DNA of 64,000 bases from Pseudoscleropodium purum (taxonomy: Eukaryota > Streptophyta > Bryopsida > Hypnales > Brachytheciaceae). Position 1 is the first letter of the stretch, and the number at the start of each line of letters is the position of its first letter. This document shows positions 11,752 through 25,300 of the stretch, piece after piece. The translations under genes were made by a program, and so were the position numbers. Below the pieces are notes generated by a model. That model saw nothing but the letters and a program-made list of their open reading frames with translations. It had not been told where the DNA came from and did not search any database. The DNA is taken from contig OZ017795.1 in the NCBI GenBank assembly GCA_963969395.1, positions 35,507,063 to 35,571,062 of the forward strand. The letters run 5' to 3'.

Positions 11752-13117
11752 TTAACCCCTAAATGGCCTAGAGGCCCTCTATGGGCGTAGGTCCCATTTT
11801 TCATGTATTAGGGTAGTGTGGAAGGTGTACTAAGGTTTACTATGGACAACAAAGTTGCGAGAGGGAATTTGCACTTTGACTGTTGCTCTCTGATTCGCAA
11901 ACTATAAAGTCTAGGGTTGTCATCGGAAGAGAATATGCATTTAGAAATACAAAACAATGATGACTACGTACATTACGTCAATCTTGATGGAGCTATAGGT
12001 CTGCTTGTGCGAACGTGGCAATTGCCATTGGGAAAGAGGGCTCCATTCTGGTGCGAAATGGTGTCTTTGGATTCTTTTGCAATGAGAAGGGGCGTAGGTC
12101 ACATTTCCAAATTGATTTTGGAAGAGAGTAGGGGTTGCACATTGCAAATTTGATCATTGCGGAAGGTGTTTGTACCCCCGAAGCATTTAGGATATGGCAA
12201 TTGTCTTCTCATTGGTAGGACACAGGCTCGTAGGTGGAAGGGGTGAGAGGTTGCTTAGGATCTTCAGTTGAAGTCTTGTATTCGTGTAGGTTGGGTTTTT
12301 TACAGACAATGAAGAAGAGAGGTGCACAAGTGGAAGGCTTTTGTCTTGTTCCCCAAGGGCTCTAGTTTTCTAAGTTTTTCCTTGTGCTCTTACATTAGTT
12401 CACTTTTTTATGGGCAAGACAATTTTGTTGTTCTGTAACCTTGTACATGGGTGTTTAGAATCAACAAGTTGTTGGATGTAGAGAATTTTCCTTATAAAAC
12501 AACCAATTATGTTGTTCTTAATTAGGTTGGAAGCGGTTTTTGGTGTTTTGGTCCTTGGAATCCCAAAAGCATTGCCACCTTCATTTTCTGAGAGAATATG
12601 TTACCCTCCCGCTATGGTGTAAACCCACATGTTGCACCCATGAGGCTTCGTGTACCAAATTGCAATTAATAAGGATACCAACGAAGTCAATATGCAAAAT
12701 TGGCCTAATAGATGTCTAGGCAACTCGGTGCCAACTACATACGGAGAGGATACACTCTCATTCAACATGTACCTCTGAATTTAGTGCCAGCTATTTTTCT
12801 AAGCATTCCTAGCATTATTATAAGGCCAATCACCGGAGTGATTCCTCAAAGGTGATTGGTCGAATTTTCAAAAAAGAGAATAGCGCCGTTGCAAACAGGG
12901 CGCCATTGTCGTTGAAGAATCTTGTCAAAATTCTATGCATTGCAATGATATAGGGCCTTGTAAAAATTTCTATATGATTTGAACCATACTTGGCTACAAT
13001 CAAAATGATTGCAAGTTCAAATTGATGTTACAAAAGTAGTTCTTGAAAATCAATGTTGACCATATTCATTGCATATGGTATTATATTACAAGAGCTTGAG
13101 GGCCATTTAGGGATTAA
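11752..13117. mobile_element. TTAA-flanked TIR element
   Basis: The left end reads TTAA then CCCCTAAATGGCC from 11752. The right end, reverse-complemented, reads TTAATCCCTAAATGGCC, so 16 of the first 17 bases agree. No transposase is encoded, and open frames in the interior have no recognised motif. This copy forms a subgroup with the solitary end at 43203, which also continues AAATG.CC. Confidence 0.6.
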
Positions 13118-14384
13118 AGAAAATTGGTATCATGTGTTTGTAAAGTAGGTTGTTTGATTTGTTAGGGAATATAGAAGCGTCAATATATGGTTTTGTCAAG
13201 GGTTGGAGTATAGCCATTATACAATAAAATTTGCATACCAACAATACACTCAATATGGGAAAAAAAAGTCCAAAAAAGTCTAATTGTTCAAATGTACCAA
13301 CAATAGTATCAAATGATCAAATCATAATACATTAGTTCACAAAGATGGAGAAAAAAATGAGACTTAACAATAAAGCTCTTAATGCTAAAAATGACATTGG
13401 CAATGAGCTAGAAATTTGGATTAAGAGAGAGGCAATGATTAATTCCAGTATTGCTACACATTTTGTTCTTTAGAGGGCAAAATATGATCAAATTAGAAGC
13501 AAGTAGGTGCTCCAAAGTCAACTAAATCAACTACTCAAGATGAAGTAGTCATTTAACATGTGCTTGAAGACAAACAATGTAGGTGTTCTATCTTTATTAT
13601 TAGCTATAGCAAACAAGTCTATCATTACAGCAATTGGCATGAATCAACTAATACAAGTTATTTTACTACTAGTGCTTGACTTCCATGCACATAGGAAATC
13701 TTTTCTCACTTGTGCTCTTAATGCTTCAATGGTTTCCATGTAAGGTAATAGCTAAGTAGGGTCATTGAAACTAGGCAATGAAATTGGATTCATATAGCCA
13801 TAGCTACCTTTAGGGTCTAAGATATACTTAGGCTCATTGTAGAAAATGATAGTCTTAAAGCGGTTGTTTATAATTTTGAGATCTTCTACTTAATTCTCCA
13901 ATCTCAACATCAATGATACAAACTTGCATAACACTACCAAAATCAACCTATTCACTACGCCAAGATGGATACAAATTTGAAATCCAACAAGTAGAAATTC
14001 AAACAAAAGTAATTTAGATGAAAGCAATTTAGACAAAGCAAAGATTCAAAAATTCAAAGGAAAACAAGGTCTTAGTTTTGAATTTAAAAAACTTACAATT
14101 GAAAGCTCTAGATTGTGTATTAGAATATGCAAAGTGTAACAATAATTCCAATTGCATATAAGCATATTGGACCTCGATCTCAGTCACCACTTTGATCATT
14201 AGTCACCTAAAACTTTTGAACCCAAGCCTTACATGTACCATCAATTGAACTTCCTTTTGGCTCATCTCATAGCAATGCAATCTAACTATTCACCTCATTA
14301 TGAAGGAAAATGTAATAACCATTTTCATCTCTATTATAATACAAAACTATACTTTGGACGTGTGTTTATGGCCTCATGATCAAA
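13118..14384. other. AT-rich stretch without recognised genes
   Basis: Nothing with gene, RNA or mobile-element structure was found here. Confidence 0.4.
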
Positions 14385-14389
14385 GTGTA

Positions 14390-16737
14390 TATTACGGATC
14401 AATTCAACAAGGAAGTCGATGCTCTACTTGGATTGCATTCAAAGTAAATGAATACTAAATTACAACAACGACAAGAAGAATCAAACTTACAGATTGTGGT
14501 GAAATCATCTTCTCTTCATTAAGCAAAATGTCAAGTAAGGAACAACCCTCCTCTCATGGTTATTAAAGACAAGGGAGAGACCAACTAACCCTAACCATTA
14601 CAACCGTTCACTTGTTACGAACAGGTTCATAACATTACCCTCCCTTCTAGGTTGGGGCCCCGGTGTCGTTGGATGAAGTTTATGGAAATCCACAATAGCC
14701 TTTGGTGCGTTTTCAAGATTGTCCGCCAGCTCCCACGAATTCTCCTCTGGACCATAGCCCTCCCATGACACCAAATAGTGGAGTTTTTTCCAATGGCCGA
14801 ATAAACATAAATCAATAACTCTGTGCACCTCCCACTCCACATCTCCAATTGGAGTAATAATTGGTGGAGGTGGTACACGGCGATGCCTAGGAATGGTATC
14901 TTCACGGTATTTTTCAAGTAGAGAAACATGGAAGATGTTGTGAATACGTAATGTCTTAGGTAATTTCAACCGGTAAACAAGATCGGAGAGTTTGTCTATT
15001 ATTGGAAACGGCCCAAGAAACTTAGAAGCTAATTTATGAGAGGGCTTTGTAATTGCAATATTCTCATGGCGCAAGAGAACTTTGTCACCTGGTTGAAAGT
15101 TTGGTTGTAGTTGTACCCCTTGATCGTAATTTCGCTTAGCTTGTTCCCCTGCAATTATAATCATAGTCTTGAGTTCCTCATGAACTTGTTGTAGATGTCG
15201 AACTTGGTCCTCGGCCACTTAAACAGTGGATGTTGTAGGTATAGAAAACGATAATGCTGGATGGTAACCATAAGTGGCATAGAATGGAGAAAATCCTGTT
15301 ACAGAGTGGCATGCGTTGTTGTAGGCAAACTCTCCTAATGGCAAGAGATCAGCCCAATTGTCTTGACGTTTTGTGGTAAACATTCGAAGAAATTGTTCAA
15401 TTACTTATTACTTGGTTCACCCTCTCTGTTTGTCCATCCCCTTAGGGATGAAAAGTCGTCGTTGGTGAAGGCTGGATCTTAAGAACTTCACATAGTCTAC
15501 GCATAAACTTTGACACAAAAACGGAGCCCCTATCTGATATGACGTCATATGGCATGTCATGATATTTCCACACATTGTTTAAATATAACAATACAATATC
15601 ATTAGAGTCAATGGTCTCCTTTGTAGGGACAAAATGAGTTAGTTTAGTATTTTTATCAATAACCACTAGGATAGAATCATACCCTTTGCTTTGGGATAGT
15701 TTAATGATGAAATCAGTGGAAACATGTTTCCATGGAGCATGAGCAGCTGGAATTGGTTGCAGTAGGCCATAGTGAGGATGACGTGTTGTTTTTGACCTTT
15801 GGCACAAATCGCACCCATCAACATATCAATGAACATAACAACAAATAGTTGGCCAATAAAAAATTCTAGTTACCAATTCTAAAATTTTAGCCCGACCTTG
15901 ATGTCCCGCGACAAGAGCATCATGCCTCGATCGCAATATTTGTAGCCGGAGTTTGTCATCGTTTGGTACATATATCATGTCTTTGAACCGAAGAATTCCA
16001 TCTATAAGGTTATATTCTTGCAACCGACGGCAAATGTCATGCAAACTCTTTTTTGATCCCCCTTTTAAAAATGCCAATATTGGTTGCAGTGTAGGGTCTT
16101 CGTCAATGCATAGTTTTATTTGTTTTATAATATGGGCATCACTCCAGATGGGTTTACAATCCTCTAATGCTGCCAAATGCAAAAGGGGACGATTTTCCTC
16201 ATTTCGGCCTTCCATGAGATCAACTCTTCTTGAGAGGGCATCTGCACGCCCATTTAATGAACCCGGCCAATGTTGGATATCAAAATTGAACTCGGATAAA
16301 AATTCTGACCATCGGGCCTGTTGCCTATTTAATTGCTTTGTAGTCAAAAAATACTCCAAATTTTTATGATCCAAAATTACTTGGACTTGATGAGGTGATC
16401 CTTCTAAATATACCTGCCAATCCTAAAAAGCTAGAATAATACTTAGGAGTTCTTTGTCATAAATGTCGTAGTTCTGTTCAGTCGGAGACATTTTAGAACT
16501 CCTATAAGCACATGAATGTAAATGACCATCATCGCCCATGCTGCGAAGGAAGTTGTAATTTAGTATTGATTTACTTTGAATGCAATCCAAGTAGAGCATC
16601 GACTTCCTTGTTGAATCGATCCGTAACATAATGTCAAGTAAGGAACAATCCTCCTCTCATGGTTATTAAAGACAAGGGAGAGACCAACTAACCCTAACCG
16701 TTACAACCGTTCACTTGTTACGAACGGGTTCATAACA
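14390..16737 (-). mobile_element. Degenerate Ty3/gypsy chromovirus with a 5-bp target duplication
   Basis: GTGTA flanks both sides (14385-14389 and 16738-16742). On the minus strand the element begins TGTTATGAACC, and the first ~105 bases of each LTR are direct repeats (plus strand 14529-14632 and 16631-16737). The left copy suggests an LTR of about 243 bp ending near 14390. In the right copy the inner part of the LTR is replaced by an inverted copy, so 16556-16621 on plus matches 14393-14465 on minus. The interior keeps only the RNase H to chromodomain part. Gag, protease and most of the reverse transcriptase are gone. Confidence 0.85.
14598..16500 (-). pseudogene. Ty3/gypsy pol remnant: RNase H, integrase, chromodomain
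   Basis: Read on the minus strand, the pieces appear in the order of a chromovirus pol. An RNase H motif with [10 protein letters not shown] lies at about 16440-16500. The rest of RNase H and the integrase zinc-binding region lie at 15826-16374. The integrase core with STDFI and ISDRG lies at 15442-15807. A DGQTERVNQV motif, broken by frame change and stops, follows near 15390-15440. The integrase C-terminus with the FHVSLLEKY motif and a chromodomain (LHYLVSWEGYGPEENSWE) lie at 14598-15218. Several stops and frame changes make it non-functional. In intact relatives the chromodomain guides integration into particular chromatin. Confidence 0.85.
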
Positions 16738-16742
16738 GTGTA

Positions 16743-17628
16743 CAACAAAAAACAAAGAAACTCAAAGCTTCATAAAATGCTAGAACTCCTCCTATAAAAA
16801 CATATGTGGCAATGGCTAGAAGCATAGTGAATCCTCATGCCAAACCAACAAATCTAGGTTCAAAATCCTTATGCTCAACTAGCAAAGTAGTGCAATAAAA
16901 CTTTTGACTCAATCATTTGTCTTCTACATTCCTTAAGTAAATGGTAACCTACTAGGTGGAAATACAATCCCTAATGGCCAAATTGCAACAACATATGGGA
17001 ATAATAATGACTTCCCTTAGGCATGCAAAACATTTATTGTATATCAAGGCCCACCTAAAGTCACAACCTTACATAGCCTTGATTATTTTTCTAATACTAT
17101 TCATTTCAATTTTGACCATCAAATTACATCTTTACTTTTGAAATTTGAACTTAGCTAATAAAATGAAGCTTTCCAAGTCTAGTTTCTAGTTCAATTTGAT
17201 ATTATGAAAATTTCTAAAATAGAATATTTTATGTCAATATGAAATTTGATTCATAATTATTTCCATAGATGGTTAATGTTTCAAATATATTAAGGCATAG
17301 AAATATGGCTTAAATTCTAATATTCTACACTATACTTTACACTTATTTTGAATTTTTAGATATTTTTTATTTCTAAATAATATTTACTACTTTTCATTTT
17401 ATGTCTTTAGATCAATCAAAATATTTAGCTTTGGATGTTCAAAATTGAGTTGAAAAACTTGTATCCAATAATGCCCGCATGCCACCTAACTCAAGATTGA
17501 GTATTATCTAGTTGTTATCTATGCTTGGGATTCACAAACAATATTGTGCTTGACATTGTCCTACTCTTGACATTGAGAAGCAAGAAAAGCATACAAGGTT
17601 TGATGTGACAAAGTAGATTCAAGGGCAC
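16743..17628. other. AT-rich stretch without recognised genes
   Basis: No gene or repeat with defined ends was recognised. Confidence 0.4.
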
Positions 17629-18133
17629 TTCACACTACATTTGAAGTCCCAATTTTCCAAATCCCAATTCTCTGAGTCCTAGTTCACAATCAAATCCCAA
17701 GTTTCTTGGATTATAGAAGGTGAATTAAGAATATCAAATGCTGAACTTGGGACTTCACAGTCTAAAATCAAAGTTCCAACTCTAAGTCCCAATTTGTCTC
17801 ATGCATAATAATATATAGCAATTACGTGCCTAGAAAATAGATCAAGAGGTCAACAATCCATTTTTTAGATATTATAAGAATCAAAATTGCATTGAACATA
17901 TTTGGATAGATTTTCAGCTTATTAGGATGCTTGATATGTTGTATTTTTTTTTATCTCATTTTATATTCAAAAAAATTGTTGGGACTTGGAGGCTAAATTG
18001 GATTAAAATTTTAAAATTTCTAAACCCAATTTAGTTGCCAAGTCCCACTTCTTTGGTGCCAAACTCTCAAAAAATGTTACCATATAGGCATTTGGGAGTG
18101 ATGTGGGACTTTAGACTTGGGATGTAGTGTGAA
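17629..18133. mobile_element. MITE-like element with short inverted ends
   Basis: The inverted ends TTCACACTACAT (17629-17640) and ATGTAGTGTGAA (18122-18133) match exactly over 12 bases. Inside each end lie several copies of AAGTCCCAA or its complement, giving the element a repetitive subterminal zone. A target duplication was not clear, so the superfamily is undetermined. No coding capacity is seen. Confidence 0.5.
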
Positions 18134-19397
18134 ATCCCAAGTCCCAAGTCCCAACTTTCTACCAATTATATTTTGAAAATTCAATGAGACTTTGGGTATA
18201 GTATAAAGTAGTAGTGGCGTACTGATAATGAGTATTATGGCATAAGAGGTGAGATAAACGAGGTGTCATAGGTTGTGCCAATCGAGGTCTTCAATACGAA
18301 GCGGTTAGAACTAGATAGCGGTTAGGGTAAGTTGGATCTAGGAGGTAACCGTTATGGAGGTGGAGAAAAGGAGAGAGATGGAAGGAATCAAGGCCAATGT
18401 ATGTAACACACAAAAATGAATAGAAAAATGAGGGTTCTTGGGAACCCAAAACACCGGTGTACGATAGATTAGGAGGAAGTTGTTGGTCATATGTATGTGG
18501 GTCTCGTCGTTGTGTTTGCAGGAAATATAACTAGTATTCAGTACTAAGATAACCATTGTGCATCATGGAACTCTTTCAACGAAGGACTTGTTGGGAATCC
18601 TTCTTGTTTTGATCCCTTACATCAACCAAAAAATGCATATTTGAATGTTCTAAATTGTACATAAAAAAATTAATATTATGTCTAATAATGCTCTTAAGCC
18701 ACAATGCCCTCAAGTATTATTTTGTTCTTATCTACAATCAATTTCACCATCAATTTTGTATTGCCTTGTATTAGAAAATAAGATGTGTGAGATTTGACGT
18801 GTTAAATCCCAATGAGGGAGTAAGGCTCATTATAGAACTCTTTACACCAAAGAACTCATAATCCTTTTCTTTCTTCTATGCCCTTAAATAAACCAAAATA
18901 TTGAAATTTTGATGTTCTAAATTGAATTAAAAAAACTTAGCAATTTAGCTCTTTAGTCACCTACTTCTAAAGCAATATCTAATTCTTATCAATAGTCCAA
19001 ATTCACCATCAATTATATACTCTAGCAGACACATTGGAAGACAAGATGTGAGGTTTGATATGCAATTTAAATGTGAGGAAGAGGGAGCAATTTAAAGTAA
19101 TTGCAACTAATTGTACCTAATTGTGACCTATTTGCAAAAACATTTCATCAAAATTCTTGCATAAAAAATAAGTCCTATAAACATGAGAGCCTAGAGTTGA
19201 TGTTGGATATACCTATTTTCATCACTTTGAAAATTCATAGATTATCTGTTTGGAATTCCAAAAATGCATGTGAAGAAAATTTAGAATTTCTTTTCAACTT
19301 CCAATTAGATCCATCATTAATTTTGATATGTCAATGATGGGAAACCAAGCTCCAAACGCTTAATTATTTGGTCAATATTAGGTGCAAACTCCTTATA
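18134..19397. other. AT-rich flank downstream of the receptor kinase gene
   Basis: About 19080-19345 resembles part of an intron of the receptor kinase gene (about 24285-24440) and a stretch at 48700-48810. Shared text includes 'tttgaaaattcatag' and 'gcctagagttga'-like segments. This indicates a dispersed repeat. No gene was found. Confidence 0.4.
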
Positions 19398-22300
19398 CTA
19401 ATCCCTGCTCATCAATAAAGAATCTATTCCTGAGCTTGTTGATGAGTCCATGAGCTCTGTGCTAAGTTTGTTGGACCGTAACCGCTCATTCCGATGTTCA
19501 ACAACCAAATTTTCAACCTTTACATCCATGCCCCCATGCAACATAGCCAACACTGCCTTCATATCCGGACGTCTTTCTCCAGCATTGTGTACACACAACA
19601 AGGCTATGTTGATGATTCTAAGCACTTCCATCTCTTCTCTTGGCTGAAGCTCTAGCATAGGGTCTATGAGCTCTTTGATTCTTCCTTCACTATGTAGACT
19701 CCATGCCTATCACACCACATTAAATTCTTGAGTAGCAATGGAATGATGCCTCACAAGAACAAAGACAACTAAGAGTTATTTAATGTGTAAGCTCCTATAT
19801 TTGCTTATTTATTGTATGTAAGCAAAAATTGACTAGAATTTGGATTAAGGCATAATGGCTTTTTCTTTGCAATTAGAAAAGAAGACATGTTGAAGTCAAA
19901 GAAAAAAACTTTGGTTTAAAAATAGAAAGATATTTACTTCAGAAGTAGTAGTTATTGATAGTAGCATCACCCATATATTAAGTACAACACATGTTGATGT
20001 AGAGTACACAAAATGGTGGTCATATAATGATAGCTAGACATTTATTTAATGTCTTCTTCCATTGTGAAGGTTTTGAAAACCCTCTTTTGCCGTCCATGTC
20101 TATATTTGAGACATTGACTTTTAGGCAAGGTTGATAATAGGTGCTCATATCTTTCAGAAGGTGATGCTAAATCTTAGCAAATTAAGTGAAACTATAGCCT
20201 TTAAAGGCTAAAACACTATCTCATGTGACTTAGAGAATGATTCATTGGCTTAAAGAGCTCTTGCATCTTCTTTGGATCAATTTAAGCAATTATTTATACA
20301 ATATTTGAAAGTAATATTTTGGGGGTCATAAGCAAGTAGATTTGTAAGATTTGATGAATATGATGGGAACAAGTTCCAAATGGTTATAGTATTCGTTGCT
20401 ACTAGTTCAACAATTATTTTTGTCTCATGTTTTTTTATAGAATCAAATTTTTTTTAAATCAAAGAAGTATTCAATAATTTTCTACTATAGTTAAGGATAG
20501 ATAGTCAAGCATTTAACACCCTTGATAAGGTTTTTGGTGAGAGAAAACTCACCCAATCCGGAAGATAAAAATAGTCAGATTCAGATGATTTGATTTGCAT
20601 GTTTCTTCTTTTGCTCACAATCTCAAGTAGCAAAACGCCATAGCTAAAGACATCTATTTTCTCACTCAATTGACCCAACTGGGCATATTCTGGTGCCAAA
20701 TAGCCCCTGCATGATGCAAAGTCTACATTTAAATCCAATGTTCACTCTAAACCATATTCCAATTTTTTCTTAGAAGCTTTTGAGAATACCAAACCAAACA
20801 CAATATTAGTTTCTAAAGGCAAAGAAAATAGCTCAACTCTAAAATCTAGTCTATTGGAGGTAGTTCTACTTATTGTGTTATAGACACATTGATAGTTATT
20901 GTGCATACTACCTACAATGCTTGGTTTATCAAGGTAGACTTTCTCATGAGGACCATTCCCTTCTAAATGTTGATATCATGCATGATAAAAGGTATTTTTT
21001 ATTGCTAAATATAAAAGTCAATATATTCCAAGAAGACTTCATGTGAATTAAATATTATCTAGGTATATTTTTGTTAATATAAATTATATCCTTATAGTTT
21101 TTTACCAAGTAATTCAATAATGATAAGAATGACCCCTACAACATAGATTTGAATAGTAGAGCAATTGTAATATACACTTGTCCTATTTTCTTGTCTTACA
21201 AGATGTCTAAAAGCATTTTTCAAGCACAACTTTAGAAATAATGATCCAATGTAGTTAGAATTTGTACTCAAGGTAGAAATTATTTTAATTTATTTATTTT
21301 AACTTTTAATTATTTTCAAAAATTAGTTTGGTAGAAAACATTGATTCCAAAAATATGTCACACTTGTGATTTTAAGATTTTGGAATACTATTGAGTATCC
21401 ATTCTAAGGAATTTGAAGTTGAAATTTGAAGAAGATAGTCTTCTAGTAGACGAGTAGCTATTTTATGAAGGAATTTTAAAAAACAATTTATTTTGTGTTG
21501 TATGGAAGTCTACAAAGTGAGCTTCATTCTTCATGAATTTTTAAAAAAGGAAAAGATATTTTGGTACCAATTCTTTAGGTTGATAGCCATCTCTATAAAG
21601 TTGTTTCAAATGTTCAATTTTCATTTTATTTTCCTACTTTTTACAAATCAAAATGTCAAAGTATCTATTTTCTTAAGATTTTGCACATTTTAGTTCTTCT
21701 ACTTAGAGAATTATCCTATGCTTTATCTTCCTAAAGGTCTTTACATTGGCCATATGTTATTTTATTTTCTTAAATTGCTTGTCTAACTTTAAATTACTCC
21801 ATAATCAAAATCACAAGTACTATGAATACATAACATAACTAGTGGGTGCTTTTTGCAATTGCCTACTAACAAAAGTACACCTAACAAATTCCAAATGAGC
21901 ATTTAAGCATAGTCCACATTATTAAACTTGTTTGTTTTTTATTGTGTCATGTTGGCAATTGAAAATAGGATTCCACATTCTTTGAGCATGTATGAAATGG
22001 ACGTCATTTGAATAAACTATGAATCTTCAAAATGACAATTATAGGTGTATCTAATAACAACCCTTTCATATTCTCATGTCTAGATTGTGTACATTTTACA
22101 TAGGAACTACATGAATTGGTTTTAGTAACATGGTCAAAATAAGGTGTAGGTTCCTAGCTTATACCTTACAAATAAGAGGGAAATGGTGATCACCTGGTGC
22201 CTGCTACATGAATTGTCATAATGTGGCTCTCTTCTTGTGGATATAGTAAAGCTAAACCAAAATCTGCAATTTTTGGCTCCAAGTTTATGTCAAGCAAGAT

Positions 22301-25300
22301 ATTGCAAGCCTTTATGTCCCGATGGATGATCTTTGGTTGGGATGCAAAATGCAAGTAATGGATGCCTTCAGCCACTCCATAGCATATGTTCTTGCGCAAT
22401 GACCAATTATCCTTCTTTCCAATGTTCTCTTGCCCTACTTACACAACCTCAAATAAAGTTAAATTTTAGATACAATACTCAAATGCCACATTTAACTACT
22501 TTTGAACTTTTAAAAAATTTAGAATTAATAATAATAAATGGTCATTAGGAGACTATGCAAAACATCTATAGATCAATGCAAAACATCGAAAGATTTACAC
22601 AAAACATCAAAAGATCTATGCAAAGCATTGAAAGATCTGTACAGAGTATCCAAAGATCTATACAAACATTGAGAGATAACTATAGTGTACTATGATTTGA
22701 GAGATGCAAGTCGTACCAAATAAAAACTGCTCCAAGTCACCATTTTCTACATACTCATACACCAAGAGTCGTTGGTTTGTCCGAATGCAACATCCTTTCA
22801 GTTTCACAAGGTTTCTGTGCTTCACAGCTGCAACTAGAACAATCTCGTTCAGAAAGTCATCCAAGCTTTGTTGAGTCTTTGTGTGCAGTTGCTTCACAGC
22901 CACCTCAGACCCATTAGGTAAAGTTCCCTGCAGGGCCATATCAAGTTGCACATCAATGAATGTTAAATTCCAATTTTAACTTAAAAAGACGCTGAGGACA
23001 CAAAGTATTCGATGCATGACTGTCTCTGTTACTATAGAAACAGAGAATGCAACAACTATGGTTTAATTTCAATCTTTTTGTGCCGAAGCTATTGCCCAGA
23101 CCAACCTTGTAAACAGCACCAAAAGCTCCTTGTCCCAATTTCATGCTGAAATTTCTTGTAATGGCTTGCAATTCACTGAAGGTGTATATGGTGGGCTTCA
23201 CTTCATACTCTGCAAATTCTGCACTCAGAATTGACATAAAAACGGCAACAATTAATGAGCCTACAAATGGATACCAGCGAAACAGAATGGCAATCGATTG
23301 TCCCAACAAATTTTATGATGGGTTTGGAACTTCTCTGACTTACTTTGCTCAGCTCCAAGTATAAGTTGATATCTCTCTTTCCTACTCCGCCAGAACAACA
23401 AGCCGTAGACTGAAACGAAAATTGCCAACAACGATCCGCAAATCACAGTTGCAATTATGATGACCTTCTTGTTACTACTTGCAACACCCACTGCCATACA
23501 AGAAATTGAACAAAATTAAGCATCAGAACAGAAAAACATTAACAAATCTTTGCTTTGCTTTGCTTTGATCCTCTAGAGACTTTCAATTCTTGTAGTGCCG
23601 TAGCACACATAACCTACTGTTCATTAGATTGGGTGCTTTGGGCAGGCCAAATCTGAGCTAGCAAGGATTGTTATACGTGTTAATGTAGCTGATTTTAGAG
23701 CATCAAATATGTGAGATTCAAGTGCCTATAAATTGCTCAAAACTTTTAAGAAAGAGTCCGTAGCATATAGTCACCCAAGTTAAAGTTTCAGCAATCAACA
23801 CTTACGAGTATCAACACACTGCTGCTGGCAAACACAGCGTGTCAAATCGTTGTTTGCAGCTGTGGAATTGTCGCAATATGGATTGCCCGACAAACTGCCA
23901 TTTCAGGGACACACTTTAGATTAGTATTAAAGAACTGCCTCATGAATTTAATCCCTCTGGAGCAACATACAATCGGATAATCACGTCACACACAGCTGAT
24001 CTGAGGGAATTATATTTTTAATAGCTGAGGGCGTTCAAATCATGTCACTCACTTGAACTTGATGTTACTGAGATTGACAACTCGGCCAGAGTAAGCGACG
24101 TTTCTTATGTTGTTGTTTGTGAGGGTTACCAGTTGAAGACTTCGACTTCGATTGGGCACAGCCATCATGCTGTTTAAGTCTAGTGTTCCTGTGAGATCGT
24201 TGTCATCTAAAGCCCTGCAAAAAGGGTTTGCATAGTAAAAAAGGTCATTAGCAAATGCAATTGAAGTGTCTTAATAGTAGCATTTCTCAATTGTGACTTC
24301 TTTGCAAAATTTTCCATCTAGATTCTTGCCTAAAATGTGCAGCCTAGGTTGATTTTAGGTACACCTATTTTCAGCACTTTGAAAATTCATAGTTTAAGAG
24401 AATCTACAATCCCCTTTCAACTACCAACAAGACCCCACAAAAAGCCTCTACGGTTCAATAATAGGAACCACCTAATTGGGACGCATTTCAGGTAATGTTA
24501 CCTTACACTCAAAATTCTCGTAATATCTGTGACAACGACCCAACTGTTTGCTCAGGCAGTGCAATTAGAGAGGGTTGTGTGTAGTTAGACCTCTGTTGCA
24601 CAATGCTCCATAAATTGGTTACACAAACCGCTTGCTACATTGATGTGTTTCAGACTTGAAAGTGGAGAGAATGTAAGTATATGTTAGGATACACTTACAG
24701 AGTATGCAAGCTCTTGAAGGCAGCCAAAACAGATGCAGGGACATCACCAATCAATGAGGTATTTTGCAATCTCCTGCGCACATCATGATATATAACTCAA
24801 GGTGACTAACCATAAATCATGTAGCAGATACTAAAACTATTATGTACCTGACCCAAAGATCTCTCCACAACTCTACATGTCTCCCCAAATCACTCCTAAA
24901 CATGTTAAAGAGACGCAAATTGTATCCTCACTGAACCCAAAACCAATCTAGGAAGAACTCACATGACTAAGGTCTATCCGTGAAGTTTGAGAATTCAAGT
25001 GACATTTAACACAGTCATGATATGTATCTGGGCACCACATTTTTGAACTTACAGAATTTGAAGGTTGTTGAGGTCCGCAGTCCAATTCGGGAATGACCCA
25101 GTGTTGAATTTGTTGTTGCTCAGATCTCTACATGCACACCTCATTCAAATTACAGATACGCATAAGATTCACAACAATAATTCAATTAATATGAGATTCA
25201 ATTTCATTTCTTGATAGTTGATAGCAGACAAATTGACTTACAAAATCTGCAAACTTGGCAAGGCGGCCAAATTGGGAATGGTGCCAGTGAAGAGATTGTT

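Noticed and set aside
23143..23364. Plus-strand frame inside the receptor kinase gene, and similar frames at 22333 and 26999
   Set aside because: These are antisense shadows of the minus-strand exons and their introns.
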